A stretch of DNA of 64,000 nucleotides from Arthrobacter sp. MYb229 (GTDB lineage: Bacteria > Actinomycetota > Actinomycetes > Actinomycetales > Micrococcaceae). The position numbers were made by a program, and so were the translations under genes. Under the pieces are notes generated by a model, which saw only the letters and a program-made list of their open reading frames with translations, made no database searches and had not been told where the DNA came from. How positions within the stretch are numbered: the first letter of the stretch is position 1; every line of letters starts with the position of its first letter. Of the stretch, positions 39,933 through 48,402 are shown piece after piece. The stretch lies in assembly GCF_002975405.1 (NCBI RefSeq), contig NZ_PCPS01000001.1, positions 682,001 through 746,000 on the forward strand, given 5' to 3'.

Positions 39933-41548
39933 GCCGCGCGGCGGGCATTGATGCTGTTGCGTTGCGGAGTCTGCGTCGGATCGACGAATTTGGGCAGGAT
40001 GACCTGCGGGACGCCGCCGTTGGAGGCAACCTTCAGCACTCCGGCATGCACGTCGTGATGATGCCCGGTGCACAGGCAGCAGCCCAGGTACACCGCGGTG
40101 GGTCCACCGTTTGACCACCACCAGATGTGGTGGAGTTCGCAGTGCTCGGGCGGCACGGTGCAACCGGGCACAATGCAGCCACGGTCTCTGGCTTTGATCG
40201 CCCGGCGCATGTACTTGGGGAAGTTTCGTTGTTCGCGGCCGATGTCCAGGATTTCTCCGCGGCCGCCGAGCACCAGGGGAATGATCTTCGCTTTGGCCAG
40301 GGCCTGTCTCAGGTCGGTGGGCCGCATTTCAAAGCCGCTGTCGGTCACCCCGTGGGTTTTGGCCAATCCGGTCAGCTCCGCCAAGGTCAGATGGACCATG
40401 ATGGTGGGCTGAACCACCGGGATCTCGAGGTCCGCCGGGGCGAGCGCCTCGCCGGGTGTGCCCGCGGAGGGCTTCTGCGCGGTGCGGGCGGTCAGCAGCC
40501 GGCTGAGCTTCTTGCTATTGACCGTCAACAGGTTCATCAGCCCCTGCAGTCGGCGCCGGGCGACCGTCGCCTCCACCAGCGGGTTCCAGGTGCTCGCCGC
40601 GGCCTGTTCGTCGGAGACGAAATCCGGGTGCTCCGGGATGGTGCCCGGTGCGTTGGCCGATTCGACTTGGCGGCTGGCGGCGCCGGCCTCGGTGCGCGGA
40701 TTGTCCGCCTGCGAAAGCAGCGATTCGAAGGCATCGGCGTCCAAGGCGGAGAGCCGGACCTGGTAGACGATGAGCCCATCCTTTTCACCCTGGCGGTAGA
40801 TTCCGGCAGCCGACTCCGGCTCGAGCTCGGCAGCAGTGGCCTTGGCGGATTTGATCAGCTGGTTCAACTTCTTGGACCGGGTTTTCGGTTCCGGCTCCTC
40901 CAGCAGTTCCACGGCGGCTTCTTCGACCAGCTGCCCGCTGGCATCCTGCGCACAGGCCGTGCCGGGTGCGTCGAATTCTCCCGGAACCGGTTCGAGCTTA
41001 TGCAGCCGGCGGGCGGCGCTCAGCGTTTCGCGAGGGTCGGCGCGGCGGGTCGCGAAGCGTTGGGCGAGGCGGGGGAATTGCGCCGGGTAGCGGTTTCCCT
41101 GCTGGTCGAATTGGCAGATGACCAGGTGCGCGTCCTCCACCCGGCGGCGGGCCTCGAAAATGTCGAGGTTCAGCCAGGCGGCGAGGAGTTCCGTCGCGCC
41201 CTTGTAGCTGGGGCGGGACTCGGCGAATGCCGGGGCGGTGGCGTAGTCGATGGCCTGCGCGCGCAGCGCGTCGAGGGTGGCGATGTCCAAGCGGTGCGCG
41301 CCGCTGGCTTCGACCAGGTGGGCGCAGTGGGTTTGGGTGCGGACCGCCTCATGGGCCAGCCGTTCGGTGTGCGTGCTCAGGGCCAGCGCGGCCCGCGGGT
41401 CGGTGAGCGTGGTGCTGGCGGTGCGCAGGGCGGGCAGGATATCGGCGGCGAGCGAGGACAGGGTCAGCAGCTCGGGGGTGGAAAGTTCCCCCGAGCCGGC
41501 CAGCTGCGCTTGCAGATCCGCGACGGTCTGCTCGATCCTCGTACTCAT
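39929..41548 (-). CDS. DUF222 and HNH endonuclease domain protein (13E12-repeat family)
   Basis: A 539-residue protein with an N-terminal helical DUF222 domain and a C-terminal HNH nuclease: DRGCIVPGCTVPPEHCELHHIW, with the zinc Cys pairs, and then CTGHHHDVH. Such proteins occur in many copies in actinobacteria and are often called 13E12 repeats; their biological role is unsettled. The ATG at 41548 gives the usual start MSTRIEQTVADLQ; the frame extends far upstream as antisense of the next gene. No terminal repeats or target duplications are visible around it, so I do not call it a mobile element. Confidence 0.88.
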   Translation of the reverse strand: MSTRIEQTVADLQAQLAGSGELSTPELLTLSSLAADILPALRTASTTLTDPRAALALSTHTERLAHEAVRTQTHCAHLVEASGAHRLDIATLDALRAQAIDYATAPAFAESRPSYKGATELLAAWLNLDIFEARRRVEDAHLVICQFDQQGNRYPAQFPRLAQRFATRRADPRETLSAARRLHKLEPVPGEFDAPGTACAQDASGQLVEEAAVELLEEPEPKTRSKKLNQLIKSAKATAAELEPESAAGIYRQGEKDGLIVYQVRLSALDADAFESLLSQADNPRTEAGAASRQVESANAPGTIPEHPDFVSDEQAAASTWNPLVEATVARRRLQGLMNLLTVNSKKLSRLLTARTAQKPSAGTPGEALAPADLEIPVVQPTIMVHLTLAELTGLAKTHGVTDSGFEMRPTDLRQALAKAKIIPLVLGGRGEILDIGREQRNFPKYMRRAIKARDRGCIVPGCTVPPEHCELHHIWWWSNGGPTAVYLGCCLCTGHHHDVHAGVLKVASNGGVPQVILPKFVDPTQTPQRNSINARRAA

Positions 41549-41610
41549 GGCTCCAGTGTGCCCGGGGCGCGGTCCGAAGCGCGCGGCCGGGTTCCGGGGT
41601 GTGGATAAGG

Positions 41611-42729
41611 TCAGCGGCGGCGAACGGAGCGGGTGACGGTGAAGGTGGAGTTGCGGGCGAGCTGCTCGGTGGGGCCGATGCGCCGGGCGAGCTCGCCGCG
41701 GTAGCGCAGGTGCGAGTTGAAGACGCAGAGCAGGATCCCGCCCTCGGCCAGCACGCGGGCCGCCTCGTCGATCAATTTCAGCGCGATGCCGGCGTGGACC
41801 GTGTTCCCGATGTGGAAGGGCGGATTGAGCGTGACCAGCGTGGCGCTGGCCGCGGGGTGCCGGGCCAGGCCGTCGTCCTGCACGGCGCTGATCCGTCCTT
41901 CGAGCCCATTGGCGGCGGCCGAAAGCCGGGTGGAGGCGACCGCCGAGGCCGAATGATCCGAGGCGTCCACGCGCAGCGCGCGGTGGGTGAGCGCGGCGTA
42001 GACTCCGATGGAGCCGTTGCCGCAGGCCAGATCGAGCAGCGTGGCATGGTCGGAGAGCTCCGGCAGGTTCTCCAGCAGCAGCCGGGTGCCCGGGTCCAGG
42101 CGTTGCGCGCCGAAGGTGGCCGCCCCGGCGCGCAGGGTGAATTCGGTCCCGTTCACCGAATGCGTGGCCGCGAGCGGGTAGGCGCCCGACGGTGCCCCGG
42201 GCAAGGGGGTGTGCACGGTGAGCACGCGGGCCTTCTGCCGGGCGTGCGAGACCTCCAGGGCGGCGAAGCGCTTGGCCAGCAGCTCGTTCATCGTGCGGTT
42301 CATATGCTTGAGCATGCCGCCGGCGTGCACGATGGTGTGCGCGTCGCACTGTGCGGCGATGGCGGCGGCCTGCTCCTCGAGCACATCCAGCCCGCGCGGC
42401 AGGCAGAGCAGCACCAGGGTCGCGCCGCGGGCGACCTCATCGAGCGCGCGGAATTCCAGGCGGTCCGCCCAGTCCGGGGCCAGCCGCTGCAGGTTCGCGC
42501 TGATCGCCCGCGCGGAGGTCAGCGAGTCGGTGTGCACCTGCACCCGGCTTGCGCCGGAGGCCAGCGCCCCGAGGGCCAGCGCGCCGTAATGGTCCCCGAT
42601 CACGGCCACCGTTTCCGGCCAGTGCGTGACGGTGTCCAGGATCAGCCGGTCCGCGGCATCGGCGGCGAAGAGGTTCTCCGCCTCGATATCGGGCCAGCGG
42701 CGCAGCTGCGCCAGGAGTTCGCGGCTCAT
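41611..42729 (-). CDS. Class I SAM methyltransferase, RsmC/RlmG type
   Basis: A 372-residue protein with the tandem layout of RsmC/RlmG: a degenerate N-terminal methyltransferase-like half and a catalytic C-terminal half. The SAM loop LLDLACGNGSIGVYAAL (about 230) and the catalytic NPPFH (about 300) mark an N2-guanine rRNA methyltransferase. Whether the target is 16S G1207 or 23S G1835 cannot be read from sequence. The ATG at 42729 overlaps the yigZ stop by 4 bases, so the two are one operon. Confidence 0.85.
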   Translation of the reverse strand: MSRELLAQLRRWPDIEAENLFAADAADRLILDTVTHWPETVAVIGDHYGALALGALASGASRVQVHTDSLTSARAISANLQRLAPDWADRLEFRALDEVARGATLVLLCLPRGLDVLEEQAAAIAAQCDAHTIVHAGGMLKHMNRTMNELLAKRFAALEVSHARQKARVLTVHTPLPGAPSGAYPLAATHSVNGTEFTLRAGAATFGAQRLDPGTRLLLENLPELSDHATLLDLACGNGSIGVYAALTHRALRVDASDHSASAVASTRLSAAANGLEGRISAVQDDGLARHPAASATLVTLNPPFHIGNTVHAGIALKLIDEAARVLAEGGILLCVFNSHLRYRGELARRIGPTEQLARNSTFTVTRSVRRR

Positions 42730-43397
42730 AGGTCCACCCATCTGGTGTCGATCGGGCGCAGCATTCCGGCGCCGGAGGTCAGTGTGGCGATGGCGGTGCG
42801 CAGCGCCTGGGCGTCACCGGGCTCGTCGTTGATGCCGATACGCAGCACCGCGTCGGTCTCCCGCCAGAGCGTGTCGCCCAGCTGGTAGCCGGCGGAGCGC
42901 AGCTCGTTTTCCCAGCGGGCGGCCAGCGCATGCGCGGCGGGCAGCTCGAAGAGGCGCAGCCGTTGGCGGGTGCGCAGGGCCGCGTGGTTCAGCGCCTGGG
43001 AGACGGAGTCGGAATAGGCGCGGACCAGGCCGCCGGCGCCGAGCTTGATGCCGCCGAAGTAGCGCACGCAGACGGCGAGGACATCGGAGAGGTCAGCGCC
43101 CTGCCCGGTATCGCGTTTGGCCAGCGCCTCGAGCATCGGGATGCCGGCGGTGCCCGAGGGCTCCCCGTCGTCGTTCGAACGCTGGGTCATCCGATCCGGG
43201 CCGATGATGAACGCGCTGCAGTGGTGGCGGGCGTCGAAATGGGTTTTGCGCAGCGCCGCGAGATGCGTCCGGGCGGCGGCCTCGGATTCGACGCGGAAGA
43301 GGTAGGTGATGAAGCGCGAACGCTTGATCTCGACCTCGTGCACGCTGTCGCCGCCGAGCGTGGTGTAGCGGGTGGCGGCCGAGTCGTTGGTGTTCAT
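42726..43397 (-). CDS. YigZ/IMPACT family protein
   Basis: A 223-residue member of the UPF0029/IMPACT family. The N-terminal domain has EVEIKRSRFITYLFRVESE, HHCSAFIIG, the signature SNDDGEPSGTAGIPML and YFGGIKLGAGGLVRAYS; the C-terminal DUF1949-like domain follows from about 140. Bacterial members have been linked to translation quality control; the function is not settled. The ATG at 43397 lies seven bases after TAAACT on the minus strand, so it is probably leaderless. Divergent from coaE. Confidence 0.88.
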   Translation of the reverse strand: MNTNDSAATRYTTLGGDSVHEVEIKRSRFITYLFRVESEAAARTHLAALRKTHFDARHHCSAFIIGPDRMTQRSNDDGEPSGTAGIPMLEALAKRDTGQGADLSDVLAVCVRYFGGIKLGAGGLVRAYSDSVSQALNHAALRTRQRLRLFELPAAHALAARWENELRSAGYQLGDTLWRETDAVLRIGINDEPGDAQALRTAIATLTSGAGMLRPIDTRWVDL

Positions 43398-43404
43398 CGT
43401 ACTT

Positions 43405-43416
43405 AGTTTATAGGGT
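43405..43416. promoter_or_regulatory. Back-to-back -10 elements of yigZ (-) and coaE (+)
   Basis: AGTTTA at 43405-43410 is TAAACT on the minus strand, and TAGGGT follows at 43411-43416 on the plus strand. Each ends exactly seven bases before the start codon of its gene, so both mRNAs should be leaderless and the two polymerases would compete. Confidence 0.6.
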
Positions 43417-43423
43417 GGTAGAC

Positions 43424-44014
43424 ATGATCCATGTGGGACTGACCGGCGGCGTGGCTTCCGGCAAATCGGCAGTGGCGGCGCGTCTGGTGGAACTCGGCGC
43501 GGTGCTGATCGACGCGGACAAGCTCGCCCGGGAGGTTGTTGCGCCCGGAACGCCGGGCCTGGAAGCAATCCGGACGGCCTTCGGGGAGGGAGTTTTCTCC
43601 GCCGACGGGTCGCTGGACCGGGCGGCGCTCGGTGCGCTGGTCTTCGGCGACGAGGCCCAGCGGCGCAAGCTCAACGCGATCGTGCACCCGCTGGTGCGCG
43701 CCCGGGCGCAGGAGCTGCGCGCGGCCGCGGGGCAGCAGGCGATCGTGGTGGAGGACATTCCGCTGCTCGCCGAATCCGGGCAGGCGCAGGATTTTGACAC
43801 CGTCATCGTCGTGCAGGCCCCCCGCGCGGAGCGGATCCGCCGGATGATCGAGGACCGCGGGTGGACCCGGGCGGATGCCGAATCCCGGATGGCCGCCCAG
43901 GCCAGCGACGCGCAGCGTGCGCAGATCGCCGATCATCTGCTGCATAATGAGGGGACACTCGAAGAGCTCCGCGCCCGGGTGACCGAACTATTTGAGAAGG
44001 AACTGCGCCGCTGA
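43424..44014 (+). CDS. coaE: Dephospho-CoA kinase
   Basis: Last step of coenzyme A synthesis. The 196-residue P-loop kinase has GLTGGVASGKS, LIDADKLAREVV, IVHPLVRARA and IVVEDIPLLAE. The ATG at 43424 is chosen because TAGGGT stands seven bases upstream and the family starts MIxVGLTGG; an in-frame GTG at 43415 is possible. It lacks the extra C-terminal domain fused to CoaE in mycobacteria. Position between rpsA and uvrB is conserved. One-base overlap with the next gene. Confidence 0.95.
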   Translation: MIHVGLTGGVASGKSAVAARLVELGAVLIDADKLAREVVAPGTPGLEAIRTAFGEGVFSADGSLDRAALGALVFGDEAQRRKLNAIVHPLVRARAQELRAAAGQQAIVVEDIPLLAESGQAQDFDTVIVVQAPRAERIRRMIEDRGWTRADAESRMAAQASDAQRAQIADHLLHNEGTLEELRARVTELFEKELRR

Positions 44015-44271
44015 TGCTGAAAATTTCGAAGTGGACGATGCTGGCGAGCTTCGCGCTCGCGCTGGTGCTCTGGCTGGGCTTCGGGGGCCGGGCGGAATAT
44101 GTTGCCTCCAATGGCCCCTACTCGCCGGTGGTGTATCTCTCCGGCTGGATCGCCCTGCTCGGGCTGATCGCCGCCACGGCGCTGACCGTCGGGTTCTTCG
44201 GCGCGCAGATCCGCCGGACCGCGGCGCGCAATGCGGTGCGCACCGGCACCCGGCTGGGCCGCGGCAGGTAA
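44014..44271 (+). CDS. Small two-helix membrane protein
   Basis: 85 residues with two hydrophobic helices (about 8-24 and 41-65) and a basic C-terminus (RRTAARNAVRTGTRLGRGR). The ATG shares one base with the coaE stop, so translation should be coupled. I do not recognise the family. Its place between coaE and uvrB may be common in relatives but I cannot check. Confidence 0.7.
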   Translation: MLKISKWTMLASFALALVLWLGFGGRAEYVASNGPYSPVVYLSGWIALLGLIAATALTVGFFGAQIRRTAARNAVRTGTRLGRGR

Positions 44272-44333
44272 TTTCGCGATCGGCATGCCCCCAAGCGTAG
44301 GCGAGTGTCGGTGCGCCTCGTTATGCTGGAGGC

Positions 44334-46415
44334 ATGAGCCTTGCACAGCCGATCAAGCGCGTCGTCGCCCCCTTCGAAGTCGTCAGCGAATACACCCCCG
44401 CCGGAGATCAGCCCACCGCCATCGCGGAGCTGACCCAGAGGCTCAACGGCGGCGAGAAGGACATCGTGCTGCTCGGCGCCACCGGAACCGGCAAGTCGGC
44501 GACCACCGCCTGGCTGGTGGAGCAGGTGCAGCGCCCCACCCTGGTGCTGGTGCAGAACAAGACGCTCGCCGCGCAGCTGGCCAACGAATTCCGCGAGCTG
44601 ATGCCGAACAACGCGATCGAGTACTTCGTCTCCTACTACGACTACTACCAGCCCGAAGCCTATGTCGCGCAGACCGATACCTTCATCGAAAAGGATTCCT
44701 CGGTCAACGAGGAGGTCGAGCGGCTGCGCCACTCGGCGACCAACTCGCTGCTCACCCGCCGGGACGTGATCGTGGTGGCCACGGTGTCCTGCATCTACGG
44801 CCTGGGCACCCCGGAGGAGTACGTGGAGGGCATGGTCACGGTGCGCCGCGGCGAGGAGCTGAACCGCGACGCGATGCTGCGCCAGTTTGTGGCCATGCAG
44901 TACACCCGCAATGACATGGACTTCCACCGCGGCACCTTCCGGGTGCGCGGGGACACCGTGGAGATCATCCCGATGTACGAGGAGCAGGCGCTGCGCATCG
45001 AGTTCTTCGGCGACGAGGTGGAAGCGATCTACACGCTGCACCCGGTGACCGGGGAGGTCATCCGCGAGGAAACCGAAATGTACATCTTCCCGGCCAGCCA
45101 CTATGTCGCCGGCGCCGAGCGCATGCACAAGGCGATCAAGACCATCGAGGACGAGCTGGCGGCGCGGCTGAAGGAGCTGGAGTCGCAGAATAAGCTCGTC
45201 GAGGCCCAGCGGCTGCGCATGCGCACCACCTATGACCTGGAAATGATGGAGCAGATGGGCTTCTGCAACGGCATCGAGAACTATTCGCGGCATATCGACG
45301 GCCGCGAGTCGGGCAGCGCCCCGCACTGCCTGATCGATTATTTCCCCGATGACTTCCTGCTGGTGATCGACGAGTCGCATGTGACGGTGCCGCAGATCGG
45401 CGCCATGTACGAGGGGGATATGTCGCGCAAGCGCAACCTGGTGGAGCACGGCTTCCGGCTTCCCTCGGCCATGGACAACCGCCCGCTGAAGTGGGATGAA
45501 TTCCTCGAGCGCGTCGGGCAGACCGTGTATCTTTCGGCCACCCCGGGCAAGTACGAGCTGGGCAAGGCCGATGGCTTCGTGGAGCAGATCATCCGTCCCA
45601 CCGGGCTGATCGACCCGGAGATCATCGTCAAGCCCACCAAGGGGCAGATCGATGACCTGCTCGACGAGATCCGCGTGCGCGTGGCCCGCAATGAGCGCGT
45701 GCTGGTGACCACGCTGACCAAGCGGATGGCCGAGGACCTGACCGACTACCTCACCGAGCACCAGATCCGCGTGCAGTACCTGCACTCGGATGTGGATACG
45801 ATCCGCCGCGTGGAGCTGCTGCGCGAATTGCGCATGGGCTCCTTCGACGTGCTGGTGGGCATCAACCTGCTGCGCGAGGGCCTGGACCTTCCCGAGGTGT
45901 CGCTGGTGACGATCCTGGATGCGGACAAGCAGGGCTTTTTGCGTTCGGCGACCAGCCTGATCCAGACGATCGGCCGTGCCGCGCGCAACGTGTCCGGCCA
46001 GGTGATCATGTACGCGGACAAGGTCACCGATGCGATGGAAAAGGCCATCGAAGAAACCAACCGGCGCCGGGAGATCCAGCGGGCGCACAACGAGAAGCAT
46101 GGGATCGACCCGACCCCGTTGCGCAAGAAGATCGCCGATATCACCGATCAGCTGGCCCGCGAGGATGCCGACACCCAGGAGCTGCTGAGCAACAACCGTC
46201 TGGCCAAGGACGCCAAGCGCAAGGCCGCGCCGATCCGCAAGGATGGTCTGGCCGCCGCGCCGGCGGAGGACCTGCTCGGGCAGATCGAGCAGATGACCGA
46301 GCAGATGCATGCGGCGGCCGCCGAGCTGCAGTTCGAGCTGGCCGCGCGCATTCGCGACGAGGTGGGGGAGCTGAAGAAGGAACTACGCCAGATGAAGGAC
46401 GCCGGGCACGCTTAA
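44334..46415 (+). CDS. uvrB: Excinuclease ABC subunit B
   Basis: Damage-verifying helicase of nucleotide excision repair. The 693-residue protein has Walker A GATGTGKS (48-55), the beta-hairpin [23 protein letters not shown], helicase motif DESH, motifs V-VI in [14 protein letters not shown] and [12 protein letters not shown], and the C-terminal UVR motif that binds UvrC ([20 protein letters not shown]). TATGCT (44322-44327) ends six bases before the ATG, with GGAGG in between. I see no clear LexA box here, in contrast to uvrA. Confidence 0.97.
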   Translation: MSLAQPIKRVVAPFEVVSEYTPAGDQPTAIAELTQRLNGGEKDIVLLGATGTGKSATTAWLVEQVQRPTLVLVQNKTLAAQLANEFRELMPNNAIEYFVSYYDYYQPEAYVAQTDTFIEKDSSVNEEVERLRHSATNSLLTRRDVIVVATVSCIYGLGTPEEYVEGMVTVRRGEELNRDAMLRQFVAMQYTRNDMDFHRGTFRVRGDTVEIIPMYEEQALRIEFFGDEVEAIYTLHPVTGEVIREETEMYIFPASHYVAGAERMHKAIKTIEDELAARLKELESQNKLVEAQRLRMRTTYDLEMMEQMGFCNGIENYSRHIDGRESGSAPHCLIDYFPDDFLLVIDESHVTVPQIGAMYEGDMSRKRNLVEHGFRLPSAMDNRPLKWDEFLERVGQTVYLSATPGKYELGKADGFVEQIIRPTGLIDPEIIVKPTKGQIDDLLDEIRVRVARNERVLVTTLTKRMAEDLTDYLTEHQIRVQYLHSDVDTIRRVELLRELRMGSFDVLVGINLLREGLDLPEVSLVTILDADKQGFLRSATSLIQTIGRAARNVSGQVIMYADKVTDAMEKAIEETNRRREIQRAHNEKHGIDPTPLRKKIADITDQLAREDADTQELLSNNRLAKDAKRKAAPIRKDGLAAAPAEDLLGQIEQMTEQMHAAAAELQFELAARIRDEVGELKKELRQMKDAGHA

Positions 46416-46560
46416 CACAATGTTAATCAGCGCCGTCCGTGTACCCTCTGACTAGCGTGGATGCAGGCGCTGGAGGTGCAGGAAGGGTGGTGGCGCGGCA
46501 GTGGGGTGCCCCGCCCGGGGCGCGCGCTAGACCGCCTGTAGGCTACAATTGAATCTCGTA

Positions 46561-46689
46561 CGTAGGGGAGTATCCCAAATGCTGTGAACGTCAACACGCG
46601 GACCATCGAAGTTTCGCCGGGCGCAGCAGCCGAACACGAATTGATTTGTGACGGCGGAGAGACTTGCGAATCTTTGTCCTACCCTTACG
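46561..46689 (+). ncRNA. yybP-ykoY manganese riboswitch
   Basis: Both conserved loops are present: AGGGGAGTATCCC with CGTCAACACGCGG on the 5' side and GACGGCGGAGAGACTT on the 3' side, closed by CGTAGGG (46561-46567) with CCCTTACG (46682-46689, one bulge). This family senses Mn2+ and turns on exporters. It lies directly before a TerC-type gene, a usual partner. TACAAT (46544-46549) or TAGGCT (46539-46544) could be the -10. The 3' closing strand ends just before the GAAAGG site of the gene, so translational control is plausible. Confidence 0.93.
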
Positions 46690-46707
46690 ACGAAAGGCTG
46701 CTCTTCT

Positions 46708-47766
46708 GTGGGCACTACAGGGTTAACTATCCAATTTGAAATCATTGCCTTGGTGGCGCTGTGCGTCATCCTGCTGCTTGATTTGTTGTACGTCGTGCGT
46801 CGACCGCACGAACCATCGATGAAGGAAGCCGGGCTTTTTGTCGGTTTCTACATCACCTTGGCGCTGATCTTCGGCGGCATTGTCTGGTGGCAGGCTGGCT
46901 CCCAGATCGGCCAGGAGTTCTACGCCGGCTGGATTACCGAGTACTCGTTGTCCATCGACAACCTGTTCGTCTTCATCATCATCATGACCCGCTTCGCGGT
47001 GCCGCGTAAGTACCAGCAAGAGGTGCTGATGTTCGGCATCATCATCGCACTGGTGCTGCGTGCGATCTTCATTCTCGCCGGCGCGGCCATGATCGAGCAC
47101 TTCTCCTGGGTCTTCTACATCTTCGGCGCCTTCCTGCTCTGGACCGCTTGGCACCAGCTCAAGGACGACGATGAGGATGAGGGCAGCGAAAACGGCCTGG
47201 TCAAGAAGCTGACCAGCAAGATGCCATTCGCCAAGGAGTACGACGGCAACAAGCTGCGCACCGTGGTAAACGGCAAGAAGTTGTTCACTCCAATGGTCAT
47301 GGTCTTCATTACCATCGGCATGACCGACCTGCTGTTCGCGGTCGACTCCATTCCGGCGATCTTCGGGCTGACCGATTCGGCATTCATCGTCTTCACCGCG
47401 AACATCTTCGCGCTGATGGGCCTGCGCCAGCTGTACTTCCTGCTTGGCGGCTTGATGAACCGCTTGGTCTTCCTGAAGCACGCACTGAGCTTCATCCTGG
47501 CCTTCATCGGCGTCAAGCTCGTATTCCACGCCTTGCATGAGAACGAGCTGCCGTTCATCAACGGCGGCCAGCACATCGACCTGCCATGGCTCGACATCAG
47601 CACCTCGCTGTCGCTGATCGTCATTCTGGCGACCATCGTTATTGCCACGGTGCTCTCGCTCTGGACCCCATTGGGCCGCAACGCGGCCGCCAAGGCCGAG
47701 GCTGCGGAGGCCGAAAAGGCTGCTTCCAATGCTTCGATCGAACGCGATCAGGACTCGGGCAAGTAG
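46708..47766 (+). CDS. TerC-family membrane transporter, probable Mn2+ exporter
   Basis: A 352-residue membrane protein with about nine hydrophobic segments. The TerC family signatures are the buried acidic motifs EYSLSIDNLFVFIIIM and DLLFAVDSIPAIFGLT. The tail is Ala/Glu-rich and charged. Members behind the yybP-ykoY riboswitch (Alx, MeeF/YkoY types) export manganese, so I prefer that over tellurite resistance. The start is GTG at 46708 with GAAAGG 10 bases upstream; the open frame to 46648 is riboswitch RNA. A strong terminator follows. Confidence 0.93.
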   Translation: MGTTGLTIQFEIIALVALCVILLLDLLYVVRRPHEPSMKEAGLFVGFYITLALIFGGIVWWQAGSQIGQEFYAGWITEYSLSIDNLFVFIIIMTRFAVPRKYQQEVLMFGIIIALVLRAIFILAGAAMIEHFSWVFYIFGAFLLWTAWHQLKDDDEDEGSENGLVKKLTSKMPFAKEYDGNKLRTVVNGKKLFTPMVMVFITIGMTDLLFAVDSIPAIFGLTDSAFIVFTANIFALMGLRQLYFLLGGLMNRLVFLKHALSFILAFIGVKLVFHALHENELPFINGGQHIDLPWLDISTSLSLIVILATIVIATVLSLWTPLGRNAAAKAEAAEAEKAASNASIERDQDSGK

Positions 47767-47789
47767 TCCGAACCCGAATCGGGAAATCA

Positions 47790-47833
47790 CCCGCCGTATT
47801 CCATCCTCACCGATGGAATACGGCGGGTTTTCT
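47790..47833 (+). terminator. Terminator after the TerC gene
   Basis: Perfect 15-bp stem CCCGCCGTATTCCAT / ATGGAATACGGCGGG, 8-base loop, then TTTTCT. Confidence 0.94.
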
Positions 47834-47858
47834 GTTCTCTGGGTAACATAAAGCCGCA

Positions 47859-47883
47859 ATTTACATAGGTGGCCTATGTAAAT
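47859..47883. promoter_or_regulatory. MarR operator upstream of the MarR-MFS operon
   Basis: Perfect inverted repeat with 11-base arms ATTTACATAGG and CCTATGTAAAT and a TGG centre. It covers the -35 region of a promoter with -10 TAGGTT (47888-47893), six bases before the marR ATG. Typical size and place for an autorepressing MarR operator; binding is inferred. Confidence 0.75.
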
Positions 47884-47899
47884 CTGCTAGGTTGTACTT

Positions 47900-48352
47900 A
47901 TGACAAGCGAAGAAGATCCCCTGGCCGGCCTCGCGGGAGGCCTGACGCTCTTTTCCGGGGCGATGTCCCGGCTGCTCGGCCAGGCCGCTGGCGACGGGCG
48001 GTCGGTCACCGCATGGCGGGTGCTCTCGGTGCTCCACCGGCAGGGACCGCAGCGCGTGGGGGATCTGGCCGTGCAGCAGCGCATCGCCCAACCGAGCATG
48101 ACCGGGTTGGTGATGCGCCTGGAAAAGGACGGACTGGTGCAGCGTGCCGCCGATCCGCAAGACGGCCGCGCCTCGCTTGTCTCGGTGACCGAGCTCGGGG
48201 TAGAAGAGCTCACGGCGTATAGGCAACGGGCGATCAACGCGTTGACCGGCAGCATCGAAGCGATGACCGAGCCGGAGCGGGAGACGCTCAACCGGGCGCT
48301 GCCGCTGCTCGAGCGCATGGTGCTGGAACTGGCCGAAAACCTGGATCGCTAG
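47900..48352 (+). CDS. MarR-family transcriptional regulator
   Basis: A 150-residue winged-helix protein. The DNA-binding core reads TAWRVLSVLHRQGP, VGDLAVQQRIAQPSMTGLVMRLEKDGLVQR and the wing DPQDGRASLVSVTELG, flanked by dimerising helices. It lies between a palindromic operator and an MFS exporter gene 50 bases downstream, so it very probably represses itself and the exporter until a ligand binds. The ATG at 47900 has TAGGTT six bases upstream (leaderless). Confidence 0.92.
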   Translation: MTSEEDPLAGLAGGLTLFSGAMSRLLGQAAGDGRSVTAWRVLSVLHRQGPQRVGDLAVQQRIAQPSMTGLVMRLEKDGLVQRAADPQDGRASLVSVTELGVEELTAYRQRAINALTGSIEAMTEPERETLNRALPLLERMVLELAENLDR

Positions 48353-48402
48353 CCCCGCGCCGCACCTGCCAAAACAACTAATAATTCGCAGAAGCTGGCT
48401 TT

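Noticed and set aside
39929-41548. HNH protein as part of an intron, insertion element or integrated phage
   Set aside because: No terminal repeats, integrase, group I/II intron structure or composition change; the DUF222 family is ordinary chromosomal cargo in actinobacteria.
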